From Roseibacterium elongatum DSM 19469 (GTDB lineage Bacteria; Pseudomonadota; Alphaproteobacteria; Rhodobacterales; Rhodobacteraceae), in contig NZ_CP004372.1 of the NCBI RefSeq assembly GCF_000590925.1, positions 630,001-694,000 on the forward strand: 64,000 nucleotides of DNA, read 5' to 3'. Both the position numbers and the translations under genes were made by a program. The notes below the pieces were generated by a model. It saw nothing but the letters and a program-made list of their open reading frames with translations, was not told where the DNA came from and did not search any database. The first letter of the stretch is position 1; each line of letters opens with the position of its first letter. This document shows positions 1 to 8,848 of the stretch, one piece after another.

Positions 1-827
1 CCCAACGCATCGCCTTTCAGGGAGAGCCCGGAGCCTACTCGCATCAGGCCTGTCACGATGCGCGCCCCGCGCTCGAGGCGCTGCCCTGCGCGACCTTCGA
101 AGACGTTATCGACGCCGTGCGCGAGGGCCACGCCGCACAGGCCATGCTGCCGGTCGAGAACACGACCTACGGTAGGGTGGCCGACATCCACCGTCTGCTG
201 CCGGAATCGGGGCTGCATATCGTGGACGAGGCGTTCGTGCGCGTGCACATCAACCTTCTGGGTGTCCCCGGTGCACAATTGGGCGATGTGACCGAGGCCT
301 GGAGCCACCTGGTCCTGCTGCCGCAATGCGCCAGGTTCCTGCGCGACCACGGCATCAAGGGGCGCGTCAGCCCCGACAACGCGCGCGCCGCTCGCGATGT
401 GGCGGCCTGGGGCGACAGGTCCAAGGCCGCGCTGGCCTCGGAACTGGCGGGCGACATCTACGGCCTCGACGTGCTGGCCCGCCATATCGAGGATCACGAC
501 ACCAACACCACGCGGTTCCTCATCATGTCGCGCGATCCCGACATGACGCGCCGCGCCGACCACATGATGACGACCTTCGTCTTTCGGGTCCGCAACATCC
601 CCGCCGCGCTGTACAAGGCGATGGGCGGGTTCGCGACAAACGGCGTCAACATGACCAAGCTGGAAAGCTACATGGTCGACGGGTCCTTTACCGCGACGCA
701 GTTCTACGCCGATATCGAGGGGCACCCCGACGATCACAACGTGCAACTGGCGATGGAAGAGCTGGATTATTTCACCAGCTACCTCAAGATCCTGGGCACC
801 TATCCCGCCGCCTCCGAGCGCGACTGA
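1..827 (+). CDS. pheA: Prephenate dehydratase (5' end outside the window)
   Basis: Converts prephenate to phenylpyruvate in phenylalanine biosynthesis; cytosolic. The reading frame is open from the first bases (codons in phase from position 3), so the start lies upstream of the window. The visible part begins with the RIAFQGEPGAYSHQA segment typical of the start of the catalytic domain and includes the catalytic-loop motif NTTRF. The last ~80 residues form an ACT regulatory domain (from TTFVFRVRNIP onward), which suggests feedback control by phenylalanine. There is no chorismate mutase domain in the visible part, so this is the monofunctional type. It ends 80 nt before a transporter gene on the same strand. 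Confidence 0.95.
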   Translation, partial: QRIAFQGEPGAYSHQACHDARPALEALPCATFEDVIDAVREGHAAQAMLPVENTTYGRVADIHRLLPESGLHIVDEAFVRVHINLLGVPGAQLGDVTEAWSHLVLLPQCARFLRDHGIKGRVSPDNARAARDVAAWGDRSKAALASELAGDIYGLDVLARHIEDHDTNTTRFLIMSRDPDMTRRADHMMTTFVFRVRNIPAALYKAMGGFATNGVNMTKLESYMVDGSFTATQFYADIEGHPDDHNVQLAMEELDYFTSYLKILGTYPAASERD

Positions 828-907
828 CCCCCGCCGCAACGGCCCCTTGCCCTCGCCGCGGCGCAGGCGCATGGTGGCGCGGTCCGCCCTCCATCCCCGG
901 TGTCCCC

Positions 908-1822
908 ATGTCCCCGTTGCGCGGGATCGCCCTCAAGATCGCCTCGGTCTGCGTGTTCGTGGCCATGGCCAGCCTGATCAAGGCATCGTCCGAAACCGTC
1001 CCGCCCGGTCAGGCCGTGTTCTTCCGATCGGTCTTTGCGATCCCGGTGATCCTGGCCTGGCTGGCCAGCCGCCACGACCTGCCGCGCGGCCTGATGACCC
1101 GCAACCCCATGGGCCATGTCTGGCGCGGGCTGGTGGGAACCAGCGCGATGGGGCTGGGCTTTGCCGGTCTCGGCCTCCTGCCCCTGCCCGAGGTGACGGC
1201 CATCGGCTACGCCGCCCCGATCCTCGTGGTGGTCTTCGCCGCCATGTTCCTCGGCGAACGGGTGCGGCTGTTCCGCCTGTCGATGGTGGCACTCGGCATG
1301 GGCGGGGTGCTGATCGTGCTGTCGCCGCGCCTGTCGGTCGATGCGGCTTCGGTGGATCCGACACAAACCCTCGGCGCGGTCGTCGTCCTGATGGGGGCGG
1401 TCTGCGCCGCGCTGGCGCAGGTCTTCGTGCGCAAACTGGTCCAGACCGAGGCGACGGCCGCCATCGTCTTCTGGTTCTCGGTGACGGCCGCGCTGCTGTC
1501 ACTGCTCACCCTGCCCTGGGGCTGGGTCTGGCCCAGCCCGCAGGTCGCGGCGATGCTGGTCGCCGCGGGCGTCCTGGGCGGTCTGGGTCAGATCCTGCTG
1601 ACCTCCTCCTACCGCTTTGCGGATGCCTCGCTGATCGCGCCGTTCGAATACAGCTCGATGCTCTTGGCGCTGATCGTCGGCTATACCGTGTTCGACGAGG
1701 TGCCCAGCCTGACCATGTTGGCCGGCGCGGCCCTGATCGTGACGGCGGGCGTGGCCATCATCCTGCGGGAACGCCAGCTCGGGCTCGAGCGCGCGCGCCA
1801 ACGCAAGGCCAACACGCCCTGA
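908..1822 (+). CDS. EamA/DMT-family transporter, 10 TM helices
   Basis: A 304-residue integral membrane protein of the drug/metabolite transporter superfamily, made of two EamA repeats of about five helices each. The first repeat ends around PEVTAIGYAAPILVVVFA, the second around ADASLIAPFEYSSMLLALI, both family signatures at the ends of the halves. The ATG at 908 begins MSPLRGIALKIASVCVF directly before the first helix; the frame is open further upstream but that stretch overlaps pheA. Substrate cannot be told from sequence. It converges on an SRPBCC gene 10 nt away; a 15-base palindrome (1827-1841, arms CAGGCCT) spans that junction. Confidence 0.88.
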   Translation: MSPLRGIALKIASVCVFVAMASLIKASSETVPPGQAVFFRSVFAIPVILAWLASRHDLPRGLMTRNPMGHVWRGLVGTSAMGLGFAGLGLLPLPEVTAIGYAAPILVVVFAAMFLGERVRLFRLSMVALGMGGVLIVLSPRLSVDAASVDPTQTLGAVVVLMGAVCAALAQVFVRKLVQTEATAAIVFWFSVTAALLSLLTLPWGWVWPSPQVAAMLVAAGVLGGLGQILLTSSYRFADASLIAPFEYSSMLLALIVGYTVFDEVPSLTMLAGAALIVTAGVAIILRERQLGLERARQRKANTP

Positions 1823-1832
1823 GCCGCAGGCC

Positions 1833-2315
1833 TCAGGCCTGGCGTTCGCGCTGGATCTTGCGCCAGGCGGCCTCGGCGGCATTGCCCTGCCGCGCCAGAA
1901 CGCCCTGCATCCGCTGCAACACCTTGCCCCGCGCCAGCTTCATCGTCTGCAGCAGCAGACGGGCCGACAGGCTGCTGGCCGACAGATCCATCACTGCCGA
2001 GACGCGGGTCACCTCGGGCGACAGCGCCACGAAATCCATCTCGTAGGCACAGGCCATGCCGCCGATCTGGCTTTGCACAAGGCATGTCTCGTGCGGCTCG
2101 AACCTGGTGATCTCCGACGAGATCGCGCGGCTTTTGCCACGCACCGGCACCGACCCGCGCCATTTGGCGCCCGCCCCGGCCTCGCTCCAGTCGCCGACCC
2201 GCACCAGATCGGCGCCCCGGCCCCGAACCTCGGACTCGAAATGCGAGAAATCGGTAAAGCGCGACCAGGTCACATCCACCGGCGCGTCGATATCTTCGGA
2301 AACCTTGAACTTCAC
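1833..2315 (-). CDS. SRPBCC-family (START-like) protein
   Basis: A 160-residue protein of the SRPBCC/polyketide-cyclase-like fold, a hydrophobic-ligand cavity fold. It begins VKFKVSEDIDAPVDVTWSRF, the usual first strand and helix of the family, and has a long C-terminal helix (LLLQTMKLARGKVLQRM). I chose the GTG at 2315 because AAGGAG sits 8 nt before it; an ATG at 2339 would add eight residues but has no ribosome-binding site. No catalytic residue can be named and the ligand is unknown. Confidence 0.75.
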   Translation of the reverse strand: MKFKVSEDIDAPVDVTWSRFTDFSHFESEVRGRGADLVRVGDWSEAGAGAKWRGSVPVRGKSRAISSEITRFEPHETCLVQSQIGGMACAYEMDFVALSPEVTRVSAVMDLSASSLSARLLLQTMKLARGKVLQRMQGVLARQGNAAEAAWRKIQRERQA

Positions 2316-2455
2316 CGCGTCACTCCTTGTTCCTGCCATGCGCATCCCGGCAGAACACGCGCGGCCACCGCCGCCTTCGTTAATCCGCCGCCCACGCGAC
2401 CGGGTCAAGGGCCAAGGATCAGCACCAATCGCAACGACACCTGGCGCGCCACGGG

Positions 2456-3451
2456 TCAGTCCAGACGATCGGACAACCAGTGTTCCAACAGAAAATGCGC
2501 AATCGCGCCCCGGCGCGCGGGCGCGATGTCGGGGTGCCGGCCGGCAAACACCTCCAACAGGTCCGAGCGCGTCACCCAACGCGCATCTTCCAACTCCTCC
2601 CGGTCGACGGTGATCCGGTCGCTGATCGCCACCCCTCGGCACCCCAGCATCAGTGACGCGGGAAACGGCCAGGGCTGGCTGGACAGGTAGCCCACCGCGC
2701 CCACCTCGATCCCCGCTTCCTCGAACACCTCGCGCCGCACGGCCCCTTCGACGGTTTCGCCCGGCTCGATGAAGCCCGCCAAAAGCGAATACATCCTGTC
2801 GGGCCAACCGGGCGACCGGCCCAGCAACACGCGCTCGCCATCGGTGATCAGCATTATGACGACCGGATCGGTCCGCGGAAAATGGCGCGCGCCACAGGCC
2901 GGACAGGCGCGCTGCCACCCGGCCTCGGCAAGGTCCGAGCGCGCCCCGCACCGCGCGCAGAACAGATGCGTGCGGTGCCATTCCAACAGCCCGCGCGCCG
3001 TGGCCGCCAATTCCGCCTCGCGCGGGGACAGGTGCGTCATGATGCGACGCAATTCGGCAAAGGCCGCGCCGGTCGCGTCCTCGGACGGATGATGTTGCAG
3101 GCTGGCATCGACGAACCCGCCGACCTGGTCCTCGTCCACCTCGGGCGGCACCCAGCCCGAGATATCGCAGGCGAAAAGCGGTTCTTCATCGGCACCCAGC
3201 CCCAGGAAAACGGGGGCTTCGGCCGCCTTGGCCAGAACCGGGTGGCCCATCGGGCGAAAGGCCAGCGTAACCGCGCCATCCCCGGGCGCCGCGCCCTCGG
3301 CGACGCCCGTCACCATCGGCTTGCCCCGCCACAGCGGCAGCACGCCGGCCCCCGCATCCAGGGCCGATGTCAGCGCCCCGTCATCGCGGCGCATCCCGGC
3401 TGCGCGATCCAGTCCCGAACTTGCAAAAAGCACGGTTTCCGCACGTTTCAT
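2456..3451 (-). CDS. nudC: NAD(+) diphosphatase / NADH pyrophosphatase (Nudix)
   Basis: Hydrolyses NAD(H) to NMN(H) and AMP, and in other bacteria removes NAD caps from RNA; cytosolic. The 331-residue protein has the NudC layout: a variable N-terminal domain, a four-cysteine zinc site (C165, C168, C183, C186), then the Nudix box (about G226-I248, with REVFEEAG) and the NADH-specific SQPWPFPAS motif at about 258-266. The ATG at 3451 gives the usual MKRAETVLFA start. It is divergent from the phosphoesterase gene at 3611. Confidence 0.93.
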   Translation of the reverse strand: MKRAETVLFASSGLDRAAGMRRDDGALTSALDAGAGVLPLWRGKPMVTGVAEGAAPGDGAVTLAFRPMGHPVLAKAAEAPVFLGLGADEEPLFACDISGWVPPEVDEDQVGGFVDASLQHHPSEDATGAAFAELRRIMTHLSPREAELAATARGLLEWHRTHLFCARCGARSDLAEAGWQRACPACGARHFPRTDPVVIMLITDGERVLLGRSPGWPDRMYSLLAGFIEPGETVEGAVRREVFEEAGIEVGAVGYLSSQPWPFPASLMLGCRGVAISDRITVDREELEDARWVTRSDLLEVFAGRHPDIAPARRGAIAHFLLEHWLSDRLD

Positions 3452-3610
3452 CACCTGCTCTCCTCGTTTGCGACGGCACGTGTCGTTTGGTGTGTCGGTG
3501 GGGTCACAACCTTGGAATATGGGCAAAAATCGTCGCCGGACCATGGCCCCGGACTTGTTTGCACCACCGTCGCCTCGGGCATAGTGGCAGAGGGACAGTA
3601 TGGGGACAAC

Positions 3611-5539
3611 ATGACCTTTCGCGGCGACATCGCGCAGGCAGTCACACGGCGTTCGGACGGGGCCTCCGCGGTGGCATGCGTCGATCTGCGCATCCTGGCC
3701 ACGTCGGACCTGCACGCGCATCTGATGCCCTACGACTATTTCCGCGACTGCCCCGATGACAAGGTTGGCCTGCTGCGCGTGGCCGAACGGATCATCGCGG
3801 CGCGGGCCGCCTGTGAAAACACCCTGCTGCTGGACAATGGCGATACGTTGCAGGGGGCGCCGCTGGGGGATGCCGCGGTGTCCGAGATCATGCCCAGGGG
3901 CCGCACGCACCCGATGATCGCCGCGATGAACACCTTGGGCTATGACGCGGCCACGCTGGGCAACCATGATTTCGACTTCGGGCTCGAGGCCCTTGCGGCG
4001 GCCATGGCAGGGGCCTGTTTCCCTGTCGTGCTGGCCAATATCCGGCGCACCGATGGCGTGCCCCTGGCCCCGCCGCGCGCGCTGCTGCGGCGCAAGGTGG
4101 TGGCCCGCTGCGGCACGTCGCACACGCTGCGCATCGGGGTGACGGGCGTTGCGCCGCCCCAGATCGCCCGATGGTCGCGCAAACGTCTGGGCGACCGGAT
4201 CCAGGTGGCCGACATGCCCCGGATCGCCGCGCGGCAGGCCCGCGCCCTGCGCCGCGAGGGGGCGGACCTCGTCATCGTGCTGGCCCATTCCGGCCTTGGC
4301 GCCGCGGTCGCCGAAACCGGAATGGAAAACGCCGCCCACCTCCTTGCCGCCCTGCCCGATGTCGACGCCGTGATCGCGGGACACAGCCACAGGGTCTTTC
4401 CCGACGCCGACCACCCCGAGGGCCTGCTTGCGGGAACGCCCGTCGTGCAACCGGGCTTTCACGGCTCGCATCTGGGCTGCATCGACCTGACCCTGTCGCG
4501 GACCCGGCCCGAGGTCGCCGACGGCCCCGGCCCGCATTGGTCGGTGAGCGGCGCCCGCGCCCGCACCCTGCCGCTGAGCCCCACGCCCGGCACCGGGCTG
4601 CGCCGCGTCTTTCGGCACCACCCCGCGCTGATCCCGACGGCCCGCGCCGAGCACAGGGCCGTCCGGCGCTATGCCGCGCAACCGCTGGGCGAGAGCGCCG
4701 TCCCGCTCGAGACCTATTTCAGCCTGATCGCGCCCTGCGCCGCCACCCAACTGGTCGCCGACGCCCAGGCCGATGCCGCCCGCGCCCTGATCGCCCAGCG
4801 CCCCGACCTGACGCATCTGCCGCTGATCTCGGCCGTGGCACCCTACAAATGCGGCGGGCGCGGCGGCCCGTCGAACTACACCGACATTCCCGCCGGGACC
4901 CTGCGGCTGCGCAACGCGGCCGACCTCTATATCTATCCCAACCAACTGTGCGTCCTGCGCCTGACAGGGGCCGACGTGAAGGACTGGCTCGAACGGGTGG
5001 CCTCGGCCTTTCACCGGATACGGCCGGATGCCCCGGACGCCGCGCCGCAGCCGCTGATCGACCATGCCTTTGCCGGCTACAATTTCGACCACCTCGTCGG
5101 CTTGCGCTACCGCTTCGACCTGTCCCAACCGGCGCGCACCGATGCCGAGGGGGCGCAGTTCTTCGCCACCCCAGGCCGCGTGCGCGATCTCTGCCATGCC
5201 GATGGCACGGCGCTGCAGGCCGACGACACCGTTCTGGTCGCGACGAATTCCTACAGGTCCGAAGGCGGCGGGCATTTCCCGATCTGCGCCAAGGCCGAGA
5301 CCATCGCGACCGCGCCGGGCAATCTGCGTGACGCGGTGATCGACCGGATCGCCGCAGCCACCGCCCCCCTGTCGCCGCAGGTCGCGCACGGCTTTTCCTT
5401 CGTGCCCCTCGGGGGCACCCCCGTCCTGTTCGAGACGGGGCCGGGCGCAGCCCATCACGCCGCCCGCGCCCGCGCCCTTGGCCTGACGCCGCTAGGCCTG
5501 CAGGAGAGCGGCTTTTTCGGCTATCGCATGGTGCTGTGA
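3611..5539 (+). CDS. 2',3'-cyclic-nucleotide 2'-phosphodiesterase / 3'-nucleotidase-like metallophosphoesterase
   Basis: A 642-residue two-domain enzyme of the UshA/CpdB family. The N-terminal calcineurin-like domain carries the metal ligands: DLHAH (D33, H35, H37), NGD (about 76-78), GNHD (117-120), AHSG and GHSH. The C-terminal 5'-nucleotidase domain has the substrate-binding segments NYTDIPAGTLRLRNAADLY and NSYRSEGGGHFP. Characterised CpdB proteins are periplasmic, but here I see no signal peptide: the first 30 residues are not hydrophobic and the open frame upstream adds none. ATG 3611 was chosen for its distance to the domain; an upstream in-frame GTG at 3584 is an alternative. Divergent from nudC, with 159 nt between the two starts. 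Confidence 0.83.
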   Translation: MTFRGDIAQAVTRRSDGASAVACVDLRILATSDLHAHLMPYDYFRDCPDDKVGLLRVAERIIAARAACENTLLLDNGDTLQGAPLGDAAVSEIMPRGRTHPMIAAMNTLGYDAATLGNHDFDFGLEALAAAMAGACFPVVLANIRRTDGVPLAPPRALLRRKVVARCGTSHTLRIGVTGVAPPQIARWSRKRLGDRIQVADMPRIAARQARALRREGADLVIVLAHSGLGAAVAETGMENAAHLLAALPDVDAVIAGHSHRVFPDADHPEGLLAGTPVVQPGFHGSHLGCIDLTLSRTRPEVADGPGPHWSVSGARARTLPLSPTPGTGLRRVFRHHPALIPTARAEHRAVRRYAAQPLGESAVPLETYFSLIAPCAATQLVADAQADAARALIAQRPDLTHLPLISAVAPYKCGGRGGPSNYTDIPAGTLRLRNAADLYIYPNQLCVLRLTGADVKDWLERVASAFHRIRPDAPDAAPQPLIDHAFAGYNFDHLVGLRYRFDLSQPARTDAEGAQFFATPGRVRDLCHADGTALQADDTVLVATNSYRSEGGGHFPICAKAETIATAPGNLRDAVIDRIAAATAPLSPQVAHGFSFVPLGGTPVLFETGPGAAHHAARARALGLTPLGLQESGFFGYRMVL

Positions 5540-5715
5540 CGGCGGTTCTCAAACTGCCTTATTTTTGATCACATCGCCCATAAATCGCGCATAGCCTGCC
5601 TGCACCCGCGCCGAAACCCGCCATTCCGGCTGACCGCGTTGACGCCGCGCGCGCGGCCCGCGTGAGGTATGCCGGTCATATGCCGGGTGCGTCCGGCCAC
5701 CAACAGGAGGACAGC

Positions 5716-6729
5716 TTGCTGCACCGTGCCATTCCCGCTTTCGCCGCGACCCTGATCGCCGCAACCCCCGCGGTTGCGCAGGACACCGACATCGCCTTCG
5801 CCCTCGACTGGCGCTTCGAGGGGCCGTCCGCCCCCTATTTCCTCGCCATCGACAACGGCTATTTCGCCGAGGAAGGCATGAATGTCGAAGTCACCGCCGG
5901 CCAGGGCTCGCTCGACGCGATCCCAAAGGTCGCGACCGGCGCCTTCCCCTTCGGATTTGCCGATATCAACTCGCTGATCTCGTTCCTCGACCAGAACCCC
6001 GGCGCGCCGGTCACGGCCATCTTCATGACCTATGACAGCCCGCCGTTTTCGATCGTGGGCCGCGTCAGCCAGGGCATCTCGGGCATCGAGGACCTCGAAG
6101 GCTCCGTCCTCGGCGCGCCGCCGCCCGATGGGGCCTGGGCACAGTTCCCGATCCTGGCCGCCGTGAACGATATCGACGTATCCACGATCACCGTCGAACC
6201 CGTGGGCTTCCCCACGCGTGAGCCGATGCTGGCCGAAGGCAACGTGGACGCCGTGACCGGCTTCAACTTTTCGTCCTACCTGTCGGCGCTGCGCCTTGGC
6301 GTGCCGGCCGAGGACCTGACGACGATCATGTATTCCGATCATGGTGTCGCGCTCTATGGCAACGCGCTGATCGTGAACACCGACTTCGCCGAGGAAAACC
6401 CCGAAATGGTCACCGGCTTCATCACCGCCGTTGCCCGCGGGTGGGCCGATGCCATCGCCGACCCGGCCGCCGGCGTCGCGTCCGTGATCGAACGCAACCC
6501 CGCCGGGGATGCCGCGCTCGAGCAACAGCGTCTCGAACTGGCGATCGAGGGCAATGTCCTGACCGATTACGTGATCGAGAACGGCATGGGCAATATCGAC
6601 CCCGACCGCATGGCCACCGCGCTCGAACAGCTGGCCCTGACCTACGAGTTCCAGAACGAGCCCGACGCGTCGCTGTATTTCACCGATGCCTACCTGCCCG
6701 AGGGCGACGTTCTGATGGTCGCACCCTGA
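5716..6729 (+). CDS. ABC transporter substrate-binding protein, NMT1/THI5-like
   Basis: Periplasmic binding component of an ABC importer. It starts at a TTG (5716), supported by a perfect AGGAGG (5705-5710) five bases upstream. It opens with a short signal peptide (LHRAIPAFAATLIAATPAVAQ) with a clear AVA-Q cleavage site. The mature part begins DTDIAFALDWRFEGPSAPYF and continues with DNGYFAEEGMNVEV, as in NMT1/THI5-type and SsuA/TauA-like proteins. This family carries pyrimidine, thiamine-precursor, sulfonate or similar ligands; none can be assigned here, and the 5' leader has no TPP riboswitch core. The ATPase and permease genes follow after 188 nt. Confidence 0.85.
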   Translation: MLHRAIPAFAATLIAATPAVAQDTDIAFALDWRFEGPSAPYFLAIDNGYFAEEGMNVEVTAGQGSLDAIPKVATGAFPFGFADINSLISFLDQNPGAPVTAIFMTYDSPPFSIVGRVSQGISGIEDLEGSVLGAPPPDGAWAQFPILAAVNDIDVSTITVEPVGFPTREPMLAEGNVDAVTGFNFSSYLSALRLGVPAEDLTTIMYSDHGVALYGNALIVNTDFAEENPEMVTGFITAVARGWADAIADPAAGVASVIERNPAGDAALEQQRLELAIEGNVLTDYVIENGMGNIDPDRMATALEQLALTYEFQNEPDASLYFTDAYLPEGDVLMVAP

Positions 6730-6751
6730 TCGCGACCCTCAAATCGAAAAC

Positions 6752-6783
6752 CGCCGGGCCGGCATGTCACGACTGGCCCGGCG
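6752..6783 (+). other. Hairpin downstream of the binding-protein gene
   Basis: Perfect 9-bp stem (CGCCGGGCC, 6752-6760, with GGCCCGGCG, 6775-6783) around a 14-nt loop, 22 nt after the binding-protein stop. No T-run follows, so it is better read as an mRNA-stability or processing element than as a classic terminator. This fits the usual excess of binding protein over membrane components. Confidence 0.55.
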
Positions 6784-6789
6784 CACTCG

Positions 6790-6833
6790 CGTATGCACGG
6801 GGTGTGTACAGGATGTGTACAGGGTGTGATTGG
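6790..6833 (+). repeat. 11-bp periodic repeat upstream of the ABC ATPase
   Basis: Four consecutive 11-base units: two near-identical central ones (GGTGTGTACAG at 6801-6811, GATGTGTACAG at 6812-6822) flanked by more diverged copies (6790-6800, 6823-6833). The exact direct repeat is TGTGTACAGG at 6803-6812 and 6814-6823. A period of about one helical turn would place the sites on one DNA face, as for a cooperative regulator; this is an inference. Confidence 0.5.
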
Positions 6834-6917
6834 CCTGTCCGAGCCCGCCCGTTAACCCTACCCTTGCACAAATCCGACAAGCGTTGATGCGCCGTTAACC
6901 ACCCGAAAGCCCTGCCG

Positions 6918-7766
6918 ATGACGTCCCCCTCCGCCTCTTCCGCCATGATCGAGCTGCGCGAGGTGACCCATGCCTATCGCACCAAGGCAGGCCCCCTGCC
7001 CGTTCTCGACAACCTGTCCCTCAAGATCCCCGAAAACAGCTTCTGCGCCGTGGTCGGCCCCTCGGGCTGCGGAAAATCCACGCTGACGCGGCTGGTCTCG
7101 GGCCTGATGCGCCCGGACGAGGGGCAGGTCTGGCTGCACAACCAGATGGTGACCTCGCCGCGCCCGACCGTCGGCATGGCGTTCCAGAATCCCGTGCTGC
7201 TGGAATGGCGCACCATCCTGCAAAACATCCTGCTGCCGCTGGAAATCGTCAAAAGCCCCATGTCCAGGGCCGAGGCGACCGAGCGCGCCCATCACCTGCT
7301 GGATTTGGTCGGCCTGACCGGCTTTGCCGACAAACGCCCCTCGGAGTTGTCGGGGGGGATGCGCCAGCGCGCAAGCCTCTGCCGGTCGATCATCCACAAG
7401 CCCGATGTGCTGATCCTCGACGAGCCGTTCGGCGCGCTCGACGCCTTCACGCGCGAGGATCTGTGGTGCACCATGCACGATCTGCGCGCGGAAGAGCCAT
7501 TCACCTGCCTGTTGATCACCCATGACCTGCGCGAAAGCGTGTTTCTGGCCGATCAGGTCATCGTCCTGTCCAGCCGTCCGGCACAGACGCAATATGTGCT
7601 GGATGTCGATATTCCGGGCAAGCGTACGCTTGACGATCTCTACACGCCCAAGGCCGTCGAGATGCTGGCCATGCTTCGCCACCAGATCCAGGTGGCGCAG
7701 GGCCGCGCGACCTCGGCCGATGCCCCGCTCGACGGCCACCCCTCCGAGACCGAGAAGGCGACCTGA
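6918..7766 (+). CDS. ABC transporter ATP-binding protein
   Basis: Cytoplasmic energy-coupling subunit (282 residues) of the importer. It has Walker A GPSGCGKST (47-55), Q-loop Q90, signature LSGGM (about 144-148), Walker B VLILDEP (about 164-170), D-loop GALD and switch ITHD. It belongs to the TauB/SsuB/nitrate-type subfamily. The stop overlaps the permease ATG by one base (TGATG), indicating translational coupling. Confidence 0.93.
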   Translation: MTSPSASSAMIELREVTHAYRTKAGPLPVLDNLSLKIPENSFCAVVGPSGCGKSTLTRLVSGLMRPDEGQVWLHNQMVTSPRPTVGMAFQNPVLLEWRTILQNILLPLEIVKSPMSRAEATERAHHLLDLVGLTGFADKRPSELSGGMRQRASLCRSIIHKPDVLILDEPFGALDAFTREDLWCTMHDLRAEEPFTCLLITHDLRESVFLADQVIVLSSRPAQTQYVLDVDIPGKRTLDDLYTPKAVEMLAMLRHQIQVAQGRATSADAPLDGHPSETEKAT

Positions 7767-8533
7767 TGACCGACACCGCGCGCAAGATCCTGGCCCCCGT
7801 CATCACCATCCTTCTGGTGATCGGCTTGTGGGAATGGGCCGTCTGGTACAACGACTTGCCGAATTACCGCATGGCCAGCCCGTCCGACCTGATCCCGGCC
7901 TTCACGCGCTATTGGGATCTGTTCCTGATCAAGAGCTGGGAAACCCTGTGGCGGACGGTGGTGGGCCTTGGCCTTGCGGTGGTGGTGGGCACGCTGATCG
8001 GCATGGTCATGGGCTTTTCCCGCGTCGCGCGCGAAGGGCTCTACCCCATCCTCGTGGGGTTCAACGCGATCCCCAAGGCGACTGTCGTGCCCATCGTCGC
8101 GCTGATCTTCGTGGGCCAGCACGATTTCAACACGATCCTGATCGCCTTCATGATCTCGTTCTTTCCCATCGCGGTCTCCGTTTCCATCGGCCTCAGCACG
8201 CTGGAACCCGAATATCGCGACATCCTGCGCAGCCTTGGCGCTTCCAATTTCACGATCTTCTGGAAGATCGCGTTACCCAAGACCCTGCCCGAGTTCTTCG
8301 GCGCCCTCAAAGTCGCCGTCACCCTCGCCTTCATCGGCACGAACCTGATGGAGATCGTCAGCCCGCATGGCAGGGGCCTGGGCGACCTGTTCGATTCGGG
8401 GCGGATCAGCGCAGATTACCCGCTGATGTTTGCCGTGCTCTTCGCGCTCGCGGCCTTGGGCATCCTGCTGTATTATATCGTGGTATTCCTTGAGAAAATC
8501 TTTGCGGGCTGGGCCGAACGGCCGCAAAGCTGA
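7766..8533 (+). CDS. ABC transporter permease (TauC/SsuC type)
   Basis: Inner-membrane permease of 255 residues with about six helices. The cytoplasmic EAA loop is seen as EPEYRDILRSLGASNFTIFW around residue 150, the contact point for the ATPase. It shares its first base with the ATPase stop codon. The transported compound is unknown; with the TTG-start binding protein and the ATPase this completes a three-gene importer. Confidence 0.92.
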   Translation: MTDTARKILAPVITILLVIGLWEWAVWYNDLPNYRMASPSDLIPAFTRYWDLFLIKSWETLWRTVVGLGLAVVVGTLIGMVMGFSRVAREGLYPILVGFNAIPKATVVPIVALIFVGQHDFNTILIAFMISFFPIAVSVSIGLSTLEPEYRDILRSLGASNFTIFWKIALPKTLPEFFGALKVAVTLAFIGTNLMEIVSPHGRGLGDLFDSGRISADYPLMFAVLFALAALGILLYYIVVFLEKIFAGWAERPQS

Positions 8534-8543
8534 TCTGCGCCCC

Positions 8544-8572
8544 TTGCGACACTGGCGCATTTTTCCTATGTG
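8544..8572 (+). promoter_or_regulatory. Sigma-70-like promoter of the SRP RNA gene
   Basis: TTGCGA (8544-8549), a 17-base spacer and TATGTG (8567-8572). The -10 box lies about 7 bases before the 5' end of the SRP RNA stem, exactly where a promoter for a stable RNA should be. Confidence 0.6.
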
Positions 8573-8576
8573 AGCG

Positions 8577-8674
8577 ATGAGAGGTTGGCGCGGGCAGGCG
8601 CCTCGCCAACCTGGTCAGGTCCGGAAGGAAGCAGCCACAACGAGCCCCGCTTGGGTCGCTGTCCAGCCTCTCAC
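8577..8674 (+). ncRNA. ffs: Signal recognition particle RNA, small (4.5S) type
   Basis: RNA component of SRP that binds Ffh and targets membrane proteins co-translationally. The conserved domain IV is visible in the middle (GGTCAGGTCCGGAAGGAAGC, followed by AGCCACAACGAGCC), including the GGAA tetraloop region and asymmetric loop. The ends pair: GAGAGGTTGG at about 8579 with CCAGCCTCTC ending at 8672. It lies directly upstream of dnaX, a common alphaproteobacterial arrangement. The exact termini are estimates from pairing. Confidence 0.95.
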
Positions 8675-8848
8675 CCCAGCACGCCGTTGAGACGGTGCGC
8701 AGTAGACGCACGGACTGGTTGCGACAAACCGGTCCGGCGAAATATCCCCCCCGCCGTACAGCATTCCGCGTTGCGTCCGGCGTCCTCTGCCATGGACGTT
8801 GCGGCGCAGACATTCTAACTTCGCCCGACACCAGACCCGAAGGGCAGC

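Noticed and set aside
1827..1841. Palindrome CAGGCCT-C-AGGCCTG at a convergent gene junction
   Set aside because: It overlaps the SRPBCC stop region and is GC-rich without a T-run; I only mention it under the transporter gene.
3473..3486. Near-palindrome ACGGCACGTGTCGT in the nudC divergent region
   Set aside because: One pair is mismatched, there is no matching second copy and no nearby regulator; too weak to call a site.
2456..5458. Open frame of about 1000 codons on the minus strand across the CpdB-like gene
   Set aside because: Only its last part (2456-3451) is nudC; the rest is an antisense shadow of a real gene in GC-rich DNA with no protein family features.
5540..5715. Possible TPP riboswitch before the NMT1/THI5-type binding protein
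   Set aside because: No CTGAGA or ACC-TGATC-type core is present; the gap is only 176 bases and has no matching pairing.
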